Shown in pieces: positions 33,791 through 45,804 of a stretch of DNA of 64,000 bases (its first letter is position 1; each line of letters opens with the position of its first letter). The stretch spans positions 160,933 to 224,932 of the forward strand of contig SCFE01000044.1 of the NCBI GenBank assembly GCA_004352715.1, written 5' to 3'. The notes under the pieces were generated by a model, which was given only the letters and a program-made list of their open reading frames with translations, had not been told where the DNA came from and searched no databases. A program made the translations under genes and the position numbers. Origin of the DNA: Hofstenia miamia. Lineage: Eukaryota; Xenacoelomorpha; Acoela.

Positions 33791-35009
33791 CCCAGTACAA
33801 AGCGGACCCTATTTTAATTTATATTTACAATGTGTAATTACTTAAATCATAAGAGTTTATACTTGCTTTTAAAAAAAGTAGCTAAAATAAACGTAAACTA
33901 CATGCTGCTTCAAACCGAATAATATTTGAAATGTACACCTCAAACCGAGCCGAACCTAAACCCGAAAATTAGAAACCGAACCAACAATTTTGATTGAAAT
34001 ATCTACAACCACTTAAAAGACATTTTTGAAGAATTTTATTACATACTTTTCATATGATAGCCATTTTTTAGTCTTTTCCATCTTTTGTACATGACCAAGG
34101 GCTTTGCCGAGTTAAGAATACAAACAAAATGAAATAAATCCAACAACAATACTTACAGAACAATATGATGTTTTAGATTATTGTTTAACTTATTGTGTAC
34201 GTCAAACAGGGACCTACTGCCAAACCCATGTTAAACAAACTTAAGGGATGCCGCATTTAGGTGTAAGATTCCTCAAAAGTAAATTTCCTAAAGACCAATT
34301 ACAGAAATGCTGATACTTTATTTTTAAGCAGTTACCCCAAATTAGAATTAAACAGTCTCATATAGCCTATTACTTTTATAATCATGCAAAACTGAATACA
34401 AATATATTTCACTAATTCTTTAAAATTACATTGTGCCATTGAGAAATCGGGCGCATTACGCCCCTGAAATCAAATCAGTATGGATGCGCGTGATAATTTC
34501 ATAAGAAAAATTTCTAAGTACATATGTTTAAACACTGATATTGTAAGAGTTTTGTCAGTGGATTACAATTGAGAACCACTCAAAGTAATTGAAGTCATTT
34601 TTGGCGTTAATCGAGTAATGGGTGACTTCCTTCTACTTTTCAAGATTCCGAATGCTCAGTAATCCATTACTATTACTAATATTTTTAAGTTTTTGAGTGA
34701 CCTATTTAAAATAGCGTGCACTATGAGATCATCCATGATCTATAAATGATGTTATGTTCATATAGCATCACATAGCGGATTTACACAATCTCCCAAATTT
34801 CACTCTTTCCTTGGAACGCCATACAACTGCAATCTTCACAAACTATTCTTGGCACCAAGCATAGCCTTGTTCTCATAAGTCTACTGATACTGAAACTTTT
34901 AATATCCCTCACATTTTCACAATTTCTTAGAGGATTGAACTTCCTTAAAAAAAATTAACTATACTACTTTTGCAAACAGATCAGTTAAGGTTCTAATGCG
35001 ATTCAAATC

Positions 35010-35308
35010 AGACTTGTCAACGAGAAGAAATTTTTAAGCTAGTCTCGCCACATAAAATCTTTCAATAAGGCTCGTTTCAGCTCGAAATTTTCTTAAGAAT
35101 ATTGCGCTCTGAGTTTTTTACATAGCTCTTCTTATTATTTAATAAATATTTCTAATATAAGATTATAAGAAAAGCATATTGAATGAAGTAAGAAAAATCT
35201 GCATCATCAAATTAATAAGCAGTACTATAAATGTGCTTTGCTTAAAAAGCTTGTTTTGGGCTAGTTATAATACTCTGCCCAAGCTCGTCTCGGCTCGTTG
35301 ACAAGTGT
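35010..35308. mobile_element. Second copy of the CTTGTCAACGAG MITE
   Basis: Same boundaries and flanks as 16081-16379. The flanks are shared too, so it was duplicated together with its surroundings. Confidence 0.6.
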
Positions 35309-35567
35309 TTCAAATACGAAAACCTATTATCAGAAACTACTTTATAAACATAACAATCACTAAGTAATTAATATGATTAAAATTGGTGTGAATTCAACAA
35401 ACTATGTAGGAAGGTAATATTGCGCAACTTACGAAACTCGATAAAGATTTTTACTTAATTTGATTACATCATAAATTATGATTCGTGATACGTTACTTTT
35501 CTACAGAACGAATTTTTCATACTTTACTTTAAAAAATGTGTATACGTATCTGATGCCGCATAACTTT

Positions 35568-35571
<4 letters not shown>

Positions 35572-35602
<31 letters not shown>
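35572..35602. repeat. (TA)n microsatellite
   Basis: TA dinucleotide run within the segment that is a gap in the other copy. Confidence 0.9.
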
Positions 35603-35607
<5 letters not shown>

Positions 35608-36880
35608 TTAAGGAAAAAACCAAAAAATAAGAGGGCTATTATATTCAAAGGTTTTTAATGTGAAACAACACATACGAAATCAATAAAATGTAAATTAAAA
35701 AACTTTGAAAATGAATTTTTGGAATAATAAGTTGGAATTTTATAAAATTGCTAAAACTATAATAATGATAACGTTCAAACTAATTTGGTTATGCTAGGAA
35801 CATAAAAATCTGCATCTTGCTGACTGATACAAGTAATTCTAAAACAAAACTTGAGTGTAATTGTCAAAATACAAGTCTCGCACTCGCACTCTTTTAAGAA
35901 AATATAACTAATGTGGCCATTAATAAACCAATCTATAATGAGAAAGATATATTTGTATTTTTGCTAAATTCTGATCAATTGACATCTATCTAAAGAAATT
36001 AGTGATTTCAGATTACAGTTAAAATATGATATTTCTTCAATTTTAAGATTTAAAAGGAGTTTAATGTTAAAAACTTTTTGAACGATTGAATTCACGAGTA
36101 CATTCTTAAATACATTCGTTCGAACATAATGACACTATTACACCTGAAACTGCAATTCCAAAACATACAAATGGCCGGAAATCTCGTGTTAATTCACAAG
36201 CAGCATGTACTTTTTTTCTCTAATAGCAAAAAATACTTAGTGCCGCCTGTAACGCTACAAAACCATACGAGCTAGCCTTACCTCAGTCACTCCATGAACA
36301 ACCAATGGGAGGGGATAGGAAACCCTAGCTCCTCTAGCTACACAAGTGATAAAAATGGGCATTACAAGGAGGGGGCGAGATGAGGGAAGCTGCCACTCTC
36401 CTTGAACTTAAGAGAGTCATCACAAAATGAAATAGAAACCTCAATTTTTGAAATATATTAATATAACTTAGATTTCTTTTGTCGGGCATTCTCTCGTCAT
36501 TCAAACTCAAAACTACTACATTTCATTTGCTGTCTTGTTTGAAAAACGCGAGAGAGGCGCAATCAAATTCTAGCACTACAGAAACTATAGGATATGCCTT
36601 CATTCTGTATACCAAGCAAAATTCTCTGTTCTGATCGTGGTATACTCACGCTGTTAGTTTATGACCTTTACAGTAACCGCAGACTACTGAGTACAAATAA
36701 CTAACTAATAAATTCAATGTGAGAGGCCATCTAGCGAAAACAACTATTAATATAAATTTTAATAAAACATAAAATCCCATAAATGAATACCGATACATTA
36801 AACCTTCAAAAGAACTGCGTACTGGAAATATATAAAAGTAGTACATACATTCAACAAAAATGCATAGAATTAAAAGTCTA

Positions 36881-37929
36881 ATAGCAAAAATCGATAATAA
36901 CTAGAACACTAATAAAAAATTCCAATAAATAATTCAAACAATTGATGAGAAAATTGAAGAATTATTAAAAATATAATTCGTAGAGCAATGCAAAGTAAAT
37001 AAAATCATATATTTATAAAGAAATGTTTTGCGGTGTAAAGTAGATCTGCAACAAATAAACAGCCTGGTGTCAATTTAAAAGAACAATCACTTTTTCCACA
37101 TTTTTAAAGAATTTTCTCCAAGCCTATTGGGAAATTTTGAAATCCTCTGCCATGGATGGACATATCTATTGGTGAACGTGCTTGAATGCAAATTTCTAAT
37201 AAAGCGTGTTGCTGCGTCAGAACTACTTGAAAACTATTTATCGATGAAAATTCCGTTTTAAAAAAAAGATTTAAAAAATGATTCCATACCTAAAGCTCAA
37301 AAATATGATTTAAAGCCCAGAGACACCACCAACAAAACTTTAATTGAGGAGTGTAGTGCGCAAAGTCTTCAACCAGTACCTCTCAAACTTAATTCCATTT
37401 TTTAAACCAATTCTTTTGACAATTTTCAAACAAAAAACAGACGCTTCATTTGAATTTCTTTTGAAAAAGCAAAAGCATTGTAACCAATGGTTAAATTGAC
37501 TCTCTGCGCAATTCTAGTGAAAGTATATTTTCCTGAGTAACTGTCAGTAGTTTCAATGACTTCTTTAACATTTCACGTCAATAAAGTTATTACAATTCAA
37601 AACTTTCACATTTCCTTTTGTTCGATTTTAAAAGGAACTGCTAAATTGATTTTGAAATTCAGTAGTGTTTAAAATTAGCGCGCATTAGCAATGACAATGT
37701 GCTTTGTTATATTGTGATTAACTAAATTACTAACAGTGATTAGTTGAAGAAATGATATATTGATTGAAAACTTTACCTCTCCAAAGTAAAAAAACCAGTG
37801 CGTTTGTTGGAAATGCATTAAATAAACACTATCAAACATTACTAAACATTATTTAACAGTCCTAAAACTCTTGCATGATTAAACAATTCTAACTGCCTTA
37901 TTGACTCAAGTTCATTGTTATTGATTCTA
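36881..37929. other. Gene-free stretch
   Basis: No recognised gene or element. Confidence 0.35.
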
Positions 37930-38399
37930 CAGAGGGTGTGTCATCGATAACTACAATTTTGAAATAGCTTTATCTGAGTGAAAAACTACAGAAAGCAATA
38001 TTCTTAAAACTCACCGAATATGCTGGAACTGCACTCCGTTGTGTTGTACAAGAGCGTGAAGACGACATTCAAGATTCTCAATAGCTGCAGCCATGGTTGC
38101 ACCAGATATCTGCGAATTCGCTACCATGGTGGCTCTTTCAATTACTCAAACTGAGGCTTTGGAAGTAAGCAGATCTTTTATCAAACGCCGTTTTTGTTTG
38201 AACATTCTCATCAAAGCAATTGAAAATGATACTTTACTGGGAGTAATCGCATCTTCATGCCTTAGTGAGACAAAATAGATGAATTTTTAAAATATTCGTT
38301 TTCAGTGATTTCTAAAAATAGAACTTGTTTGAATATTGGAAAAAATTCACCCGAGCTATAGCTATTTCAAAATTGTAGTAACTTATGACACACTCTATA
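37930..38399 (-). mobile_element. Deleted IS630/mariner-type element, TA target
   Basis: Imperfect inverted ends: (C/T)A(G/T)AG(G/A)GTGTGTCA, then ACTACAATTTTGAAATAGCT on both sides. They are flanked by TA. On the minus strand around 38060-38100 a C-terminal motif remains (IENLECRLHALVQHNG), like the 'R....NG.H.' end of such transposases. The core is deleted and stops interrupt the frame. Confidence 0.6.
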
Positions 38400-38561
38400 T
38401 ATAAATCAATTTCTTTTCATATTTATATGAAGATTTAGCACTCAATGTCTCTGATTTCGTGCTATCTTTATCTAAAGCTCGTAGGTTGGAAAGTCATGAT
38501 AACACAAAAAAATATTTAGAGTTTCCCAGATAAGCTTGGAATTAAGCTTTTTTGTGGCAGC

Positions 38562-38780
38562 GTGCTTAAACAGCCTACTGAAATATCTACATGGTGTATT
38601 GAGGAAAGCGCAAAAAAATTATCTACAGACTCTTTTATCATAAATACATGCATTCGAAACAATTCTCATCTAAAGCTAGCGAACGGCAGCCCGTTATTTA
38701 AAAAGGATAATCCTCTAAGATGTGAAAACTATCGCCCAAATTCAATTACCTCCTCTTTTGAACAAATCAGCTTATATTGA
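38562..38780 (+). pseudogene. Non-LTR retrotransposon RT fragment
   Basis: The open stretch contains ANGSPLFKKDNPLRCENYRP, which matches the RT block 'a.v.PLFKKgdp....NYRPisl' of Jockey/RTE-like non-LTR elements. What normally follows is missing, because the frame ends at 38778 shortly before a poly-C run and a gap. It is a 5'- and 3'-truncated fragment. Confidence 0.6.
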
Positions 38781-38823
38781 AACATAATTAATTATTGCAA
38801 GCACGCAATTATGTTTCCGGAAA

Positions 38824-39118
38824 CCCCCCCCCCCCNNNNNNNNNNNNNNNNNNNNNNNNNNNNNNNNNNNNNNNNNNNNNNNNNNNNNNNNNNNNNNNNN
38901 NNNNNNNNNNNNNNNNNNNNNNNNNNNNNNNNNNNNNNNNNNNNNNNNNNNNNNNNNNNNNNNNNNNNNNNNNNNNNNNNNNNNNNNNNNNNNNNNNNNN
39001 NNNNNNNNNNNNNNNNNNNNNNNNNNNNNNNNNNNNNNNNNNNNNNNNNNNNNNNNNNNNNNNNNNNNNNNNNNNNNNNNNNNNNNNNNNNNNNNNNNNN
39101 NNNNNNCCCCCCCCCCCC
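38824..39118. repeat. Poly-C tract containing a 271-N gap
   Basis: Runs of C border N 38836-39106 on both sides; the gap probably reflects failed sequencing through a C-rich repeat. Confidence 0.85.
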
Positions 39119-39126
39119 AATCGCTG

Positions 39127-40058
39127 ATGCATTACCGAATCATAGCGTTCATTATTTGATAATGTTCAATGCGTACACTTAAACAGAGGAAAAGTCAATT
39201 GATTTGTTCAAATAAGGGCTGTGGGACCATTACAATGAATGCTGTTTGGAAAGTTTAATACATACAATACAACAAAGTGAAATTACTTGGTTTAAACAAG
39301 AAGGCTTAGCCAACAATAAATCATTGTAGATGCTTCACAGATTGACATGTCATAGTATTAAACATTTATAAAACAAAGAAATTCAATTTTTCTATTGAAA
39401 AATCCACATTGTTGACATTATAGACCTTGTCCATGGAAATGGGTATAAATGAGATTGCGGCTGGCTAATGCCTTAGTGATGAGCCACCTTTTGCACTGTA
39501 ATGTGATATTTAACAACTAAAACCATCTTTGCTCGATAAATTAGATTCACAAATAAAATGGTTCAAAAAAATTGTTTCAATAACAGTAGAACCTCGAAAG
39601 AATACTTTTCGATATAATAAGACCTTTCATGATTTATTCCCGATTATATATTTTTCTTTAATTCAATTGTAACATTCGCAATACACGGTTACCATTTGAC
39701 AAAATCCAATTTCATTCATATTTGCTTGTTTATGCAATAACCGAAATTTTGAAATGGAAAAAGTAATATTCAAAAAACACTTTTTAAAAAACCTTTCTAA
39801 TTGAGAAGAATAGATGAACAAGAAATTAGAGATTACATTCGCTCCTATTTTTACCCTAAAATTTTTTATAAGGCATTCTACAATAGGCTTAATTAGCAAA
39901 AAAAAGAAAAAACGTCTAAATTTATTGTAAACATCAATTTTTTGTAAATATTGTCGTTTGCATTGGGCGTTTTTGACGGTATTGTAGCAGTATATTTGTG
40001 AATATAGTATGCTGCAACAAATAAATTTCTTCGTCTTCCTATATGGCTTAACTTCTAC
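39127..40058. other. Gene-free stretch left of the satellite array
   Basis: AT-rich, no recognised gene or element. Confidence 0.35.
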
Positions 40059-40060
40059 AT

Positions 40061-42449
40061 AAGCAGGGACTCAAAAAGTTTTCTTCTAATTTGAACTAAA
40101 ATGAATTTTGTTGATATCATATATTAAATCTGAAAAAATATAAGCAATAGGGTTAAAATCAACATATATATGATCTATGTTGTCACTCATTTATTTTGAA
40201 AGATCACATAAGCAGGGACTCAAAAAGTTTTCTTCTAATTTGAACTAAAATTAATTTTGTTGATATCATATATTAAATCTGAAAAAATATAAGCAATAGG
40301 GTTAAAATCAACATATATATGATCTATGTTGTCACTCATTTATTTTGAAAGATCACATAAGCAGGGACTCAAAAAGTTTTCTTCTAATTTGAACTAAAAT
40401 TAATTTTGTTGATATCATATATTAAATCTGAAAAAATATAAGCAATAGGGTTAAAATCAACATATATATGATCTATGTTGTCACTCATTTATTTTGAAAG
40501 ATCACATAAGCAGGGACTCAAAAAGTTTTCTTCTAATTTGAACTAAAATTAATTTTGTTGATATCATATATTAAATCTGAAAAAATATAAGCAATAGGGT
40601 TAAAATCAACATATATATGATCTATGTTGTCACTCATTTATTTTGAAAGATCACATAAGCAGGGACTCAAAAAGTTTTCTTCTAATTTGAACTAAAATTA
40701 ATTTTGTTGATATCATATATTAAATCTGAAAAAATATAAGCAATAGGGTTAAAATCAACATATATATGATCTATGTTGTCACTCATTTATTTTGAAAGAT
40801 CACATAAGCAGGGACTCAAAAAGTTTTCTTCTAATTTGAACTAAAATTAATTTTGTTGATATCATATATTAAATCTGAAAAAATATAAGCAATAGGGTTA
40901 AAATCAACATATATATGATCTATGTTGTCACTCATTTATTTTGAAAGATCACATAAGCAGGGACTCAAAAAGTTTTCTTCTAATTTGAACTAAAATTAAT
41001 TTTGTTGATATCATATATTAAATCTGAAAAAATATAAGCAATAGGGTTAAAATCAACATATATATGATCTATGTTGTCACTCATTTATTTTGAAAGATCA
41101 CATAAGCAGGGACTCAAAAAGTTTTCTTCTAATTTGAACTAAAATTAATTTTGTTGATATCATATATTAAATCTGAAAAAATATAAGCAATAGGGTTAAA
41201 ATCAACATATATATGATCTATGTTGTCACTCATTTATTTTGAAAGATCACATAAGCAGGGACTCAAAAAGTTTTCTTCTAATTTGAACTAAAATTAATTT
41301 TGTTGATATCATATATTAAATCTGAAAAAATATAAGCAATAGGGTTAAAATCAACATATATATGATCTATGTTGTCACTCATTTATTTTGAAAGATCACA
41401 TAAGCAGGGACTCAAAAAGTTTTCTTCTAATTTGAACTAAAATTAATTTTGTTGATATCATATATTAAATCTGAAAAAATATAAGCAATAGGGTTAAAAT
41501 CAACATATATATGATCTATGTTGTCACTCATTTATTTTGAAAGATCACATAAGCAGGGACTCAAAAAGTTTTCTTCTAATTTGAACTAAAATTAATTTTG
41601 TTGATATCATATATTAAATCTGAAAAAATATAAGCAATAGGGTTAAAATCAACATATATATGATCTATGTTGTCACTCATTTATTTTGAAAGATCACATA
41701 AGCAGGGACTCAAAAAGTTTTCTTCTAATTTGAACTAAAATTAATTTTGTTGATATCATATATTAAATCTGAAAAAATATAAGCAATAGGGTTAAAATCA
41801 ACATATATATGATCTATGTTGTCACTCATTTATTTTGAAAGATCACATAAGCAGGGACTCAAAAAGTTTTCTTCTAATTTGAACTAAAATTAATTTTGTT
41901 GATATCATATATTAAATCTGAAAAAATATAAGCAATAGGGTTAAAATCAACATATATATGATCTATGTTGTCACTCATTTATTTTGAAAGATCACATAAG
42001 CAGGGACTCAAAAAGTTTTCTTCTAATTTGAACTAAAATTAATTTTGTTGATATCATATATTAAATCTGAAAAAATATAAGCAATAGGGTTAAAATCAAC
42101 ATATATATGATCTATGTTGTCACTCATTTATTTTGAAAGATCACATAAGCAGGGACTCAAAAAGTTTTCTTCTAATTTGAACTAAAATTAATTTTGTTGA
42201 TATCATATATTAAATCTGAAAAAATATAAGCAATAGGGTTAAAATCAACATATATATGATCTATGTTGTCACTCATTTATTTTGAAAGATCACATAAGCA
42301 GGGACTCAAAAAGTTTTCTTCTAATTTGAACTAAAATTAATTTTGTTGATATCATATATTAAATCTGAAAAAATATAAGCAATAGGGTTAAAATCAACAT
42401 ATATATGATCTATGTTGTCACTCATTTATTTTGAAAGATCACATAAGCA
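40061..42449. repeat. Tandem satellite: 149-bp unit, 16 full copies
   Basis: The word AAGCAGGGACTC recurs every 149 bases from 40061; the last, truncated start is at 42445, giving exactly 16 periods. By eye the units are identical apart from one base in the first unit (ATGAATTTTG versus ATTAATTTTG). No open frame runs through it. The unit length is close to that of a nucleosome. The right side ends abruptly 15 bases before a Tc1-type element. Confidence 0.97.
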
Positions 42450-42464
42450 TGGCGCATATATATA

Positions 42465-43576
42465 CAGTACTGGCCAAAAGTTTGGGAACACTTTCCAAAT
42501 TTAGAAATTTTTGAATTTTACACTAAAAAACGCAATGTAGAAACAATATAATTACAAAATGTAGAAACAATATGATAACACTGTGTAGAAAGTAAATAGT
42601 TAATTCAGAAAAACTCACTAATATTTTGTATGTCCGCCATTATTGGCCAAACACGCAGCAATGCGATTTGACATTGACTGGACCAGCTTTCTGCAATAAT
42701 CATCAGTAATCTCTGTGCACCATACCACTTTAATTTGCTCCTTCAAATCGTCGAGTGATATGCATTGGCGCTTCCTCAGACAGTTTTTGATGTGATGCCA
42801 GCAATTTTGAGGTAGGCCTTGGCTGTGACTGTCTCATTGTGAGGAACAAAATGCAGACCAGAACGCCCATTCGCAGTTAGAGCACCCCAAATCATCACAG
42901 AAGGTGCTGAGTGGAGAGTTTGTTACATGTAACGTGTGTTGAATCTTTGGTTTCTTGGTCGTCGAACGTGTGGCCGGTATGATGTAAGCTGGCAAATCTT
43001 GGATTCGTCACTAAACATTAATTGATGCCACATCTCAAGGGTGTAGTGTTGGTATTGCCTGCAGAAGCACAGCCGGTTTCGANATTCTGCACTACCGCAC
43101 CTAGATTTGCTTTTACTTCAGAAGATGAAGAGAATGGTTGATTGACGATGTAACGGTGAATGAGACGGTCAGTCTGAGGGGTTGTCACTTTTGGTCTTCC
43201 AGACCGCTTGCGAGAGGAAAATTTTTTTTAGTTGCTGATTACGAGTAACACTTCTGGATACCGAAGATACTGACACGCCCATTCTAACAGCTATAGCGTG
43301 ATAATTGTACCCCTCCTCGTACAAGATATGAATTTGAGTACGCTTTGTTGGTGAAATTTCACTACCACGGACCATATTTCAAACTATAATGATAGTGCTT
43401 TTTCAGTGAAAATTTATTGTGTGTAAATCTAAAGTTGTATTAATTTTATTGGCTACATGAATCTGTTGTAAATTTTAATAAAAAATTGGGAATTCCAGGA
43501 ATTTTACGACGTTTCCAGGAAATAGCATAAAACACGATTTAGACAGGTTACTGTCCCAAACTTTTGGCCAGTATTG
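42465..43576 (-). mobile_element. Tc1-type transposon, internally deleted
   Basis: 1112 bp flanked by TA (42463-42464, 43577-43578). Inverted ends CAGTACTGGCCAAAAGTTTG and CAATACTGGCCAAAAGTTTG. It carries a broken Tc1 transposase on the minus strand. Full-length relatives are usually 1.3-1.6 kb, in line with the internal deletion. Confidence 0.9.
42619..43375 (-). pseudogene. Broken Tc1-type transposase
   Basis: The ATG at 43375 opens the helix-turn-helix DNA-binding part (ISPTKRTQIHILYEEG, then AVRMGVSVSSVSRSV). A frameshift in an A/T run near 43220-43229 moves the frame to KRSGRPKVTTPQTDRLIHRY, the GRPR-like hook and second HTH. A single n lies at 43083. Further on, LMFSDESKICQ carries the first catalytic Asp, and SVMIWGALTANGRSGL follows. 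Then the sequence jumps straight to CWHHIKNCLRKRQ, so the second Asp and the third acidic catalytic residue are deleted. The C-terminus ends at TAG 42619. It cannot be active. Confidence 0.85.
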
Positions 43577-43830
43577 TATATATATATATATATATATATA
43601 CAATATACATATACATATATACATATATGCATATGCATATATCTATATACAATATACATATATACATGTACAGATTCAAATATACATATACATATATCAT
43701 ATACATGTAAATATATACATATATACATACATATATATATACATGTACATTTACATGTATATACATATATACATATACATTTACATATATACATATATAC
43801 ATATATATAATATATTTTATATAAGCAGAG
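43577..43830. repeat. TA / ATACAT-type microsatellite
   Basis: A TA run followed by about 230 bases of alternating ATACAT and ATATAC words. The apparent open frames on both strands are repeat artefacts. Confidence 0.9.
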
Positions 43831-44086
43831 CATTGGGTTCGTCTACAAAGTGCATTATGTTAATTCTTGACAATCAATCTGAAAAAAATACTAATATCCC
43901 AATTTTCATATTTTTATTTAACTGCTTCAATAGCTTCGAGCAGGCCAATAATTTTAAATTGAGTTGTACAGAGTTAGATTTATTATTATAAATGCATAAT
44001 TTAACTACAAGCGCCATTTTTTAAATTTATAAATACGGCACGATACACTTCAAAATGATTTAGCATTAAATTGCTAACAATGGGGC

Positions 44087-45670
44087 CTAAAAGCAAGTTT
44101 CAGCTTGTTTTTTCAAAATGATTTTATCAATTTTTTTGTTGCTGTTGATAGGCATTGTTTTTAAAATCTTGATGTGATGAAGTCTTTTATATTCAGGTAC
44201 TTCTTCTTCGACAAAAGATTTTAGTTCGTTTGGCGAAACGTTGTTTTTAACAACAACAAATGCTACCGGAATTTCACCGTCCTTTATATCCGACTTTCCA
44301 ACGACTGCAGAAGAAATCACCGAATCATGTCTGTTCAAATGGTTTTCCAGTTCGGCGGGAAATATCGTGAAACCACGACACTTAATAATTTCCTTTACCC
44401 TACTAAGAAGTTGCAGTTCACCATTTTCAAAGGCCTTTCCAAAATCACCAGTTCTAAAGTAACCATCTTTGGTGAAACAAGCCTTTGTTTTTACTTCATC
44501 ATTATAGTAGCTTTTAAACATGGGAGTTCCCTTTACACATACTTCACCAGGATTTTGCAATAATTCACAATCCGCAACGTTTACCAACTTGTACGATCCA
44601 TTAGGACAAATAAATCCTCCATGCGACAAGTTGGTGCCTAACTTACTTGATGAGACAAAGAGCAAGGTTGTTTCTGTTTGACCGTACATGTTTATAAGAT
44701 TAACATTCTCTCCAAAGATCTTTCTCACACTTCGAAACACTTCAGAGCCTTGGAGTGTTCCCGATGTAATAATGGATTTAACAAAACTTACATCTTCTTC
44801 TTGCATTTTATCCAAAGTAGATAAATATGTGAAAATACTGGCAAAAGCAACAATGTGCTGTACTCTATACTTTTTGATTGTGGAATAAAATGACTCTTCA
44901 AATTTTCTCATTATTATTAGGTTCGCCCCAGCTGCCATAAACGCTAAGACATTAACATTAATTCCACCACTATGTGGAAAAGGCTGAATCGCATTTACTA
45001 CTTCACCCTTTTTCATTGGACTAGCCGAGGAATGAAGGACTGTTTCAATAACTCCAAAACAATACTGTGGTTGAAGTAATACAACCTTGGGAACGCCTGT
45101 ACTTCCAGATGTCATCAACATCTGACAAACATCTAGCAATTCTTCATCATTATGATGAGAAATTTCTCTTTGCAATGTTTCTTCAAGCTGAAGATCATAT
45201 CGACCATGAGAATTTATAATTTCTGTGTAGACCAAAACACACAATACATGATCAGTCGAAATCTCATTTTGAATATCTTTCCATTTGTCCTGCGTCGTTA
45301 TTAACAAAGAAGAAGTTGTGGCGTTCAGATTTCGCTTGATGTCGCTAATGGGGGAAGAAGCATGGGATGCAGAAACAACAAGACCTTGATATTGCCCCGC
45401 AATGTATGCTGCTAACCATAATATACTGTTTTCAGCAAAAATATGCAATACATCATGTGGAAGCCCTCCCAGATCCTTAATGGCTTTTGAAATAACCTCA
45501 CTAAGCCTGTCAAGTTCTTCATAAGTGATAGTAACATCCAATGATGCATCTGTAATCAAACTGGTATTGTGCTCCTGAAGATACTTCTTGATATAATTTC
45601 CAAGAGAGTAATTTTCATATTTCTTATAATCAAAAGGCGCAAAATGACTTTGAAAAGCTGGTTTGAACAT
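44087..45670 (-). CDS. Acyl-CoA synthetase, 4-coumarate:CoA ligase / luciferase-like
   Basis: A complete intronless 527-codon frame, ATG at 45668-45670, stop TAG at 44087. The enzyme family activates a carboxylic acid with ATP to an acyl-adenylate and passes it to CoA. Motifs in order: the P-loop TSGSTGVPK (187-195), the substrate-pocket helix region near FPHSGG (231-236), MYGQTE (328-333), YFRTGD (404-409), the hinge LLSRVKEIIKCRGF (421-434), and a C-terminal Lys-rich NSNKKIDK (509-516) at the place of the catalytic lysine. Family length is about 540-550, so this is full size. The C-terminus ETCF is not a canonical peroxisomal SKL-type signal. The exact acid substrate cannot be told. Its 5' flank is duplicated 2.9 kb upstream without a gene copy. 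Confidence 0.92.
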   Translation of the reverse strand: MFKPAFQSHFAPFDYKKYENYSLGNYIKKYLQEHNTSLITDASLDVTITYEELDRLSEVISKAIKDLGGLPHDVLHIFAENSILWLAAYIAGQYQGLVVSASHASSPISDIKRNLNATTSSLLITTQDKWKDIQNEISTDHVLCVLVYTEIINSHGRYDLQLEETLQREISHHNDEELLDVCQMLMTSGSTGVPKVVLLQPQYCFGVIETVLHSSASPMKKGEVVNAIQPFPHSGGINVNVLAFMAAGANLIIMRKFEESFYSTIKKYRVQHIVAFASIFTYLSTLDKMQEEDVSFVKSIITSGTLQGSEVFRSVRKIFGENVNLINMYGQTETTLLFVSSSKLGTNLSHGGFICPNGSYKLVNVADCELLQNPGEVCVKGTPMFKSYYNDEVKTKACFTKDGYFRTGDFGKAFENGELQLLSRVKEIIKCRGFTIFPAELENHLNRHDSVISSAVVGKSDIKDGEIPVAFVVVKNNVSPNELKSFVEEEVPEYKRLHHIKILKTMPINSNKKIDKIILKKQAETCF

Positions 45671-45804
45671 CTCGATTAATAAGTTTGATGAGATTTATAA
45701 GTTCATTTGCATAGCTTAAGTATCTTTATCAAGCATATTTGTTTAGTTTAAAGACAAACAATTTATAGATATCGCTAGTGTATAGTTTGAGAGTACAAAC
45801 AGAA

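Larger units (their letters stand above)
32310..36880. repeat. Contiguous version of the block duplicated at 12746-17458
   Basis: This locus is gap-free. It contains, in order, the GATTTAAATC element (32310-32668), the piggyBac-like MITE (32697-32920), 470 bp without a counterpart, an inverted family-B copy (33500-33790), then 33957-35379 and 36545-36880, which match the other locus directly. The 35380-36544 part corresponds to the 556-N gap there. No gene recognised in it. Confidence 0.8.

Noticed and set aside
40061-42449. CRISPR-like array
   Set aside because: The 149-bp units are contiguous without variable spacers, and the genome is animal.
43504-43991. Overlapping open frames rich in Tyr, Ile and Cys on both strands
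   Set aside because: They are translations of a TA/ATACAT microsatellite.
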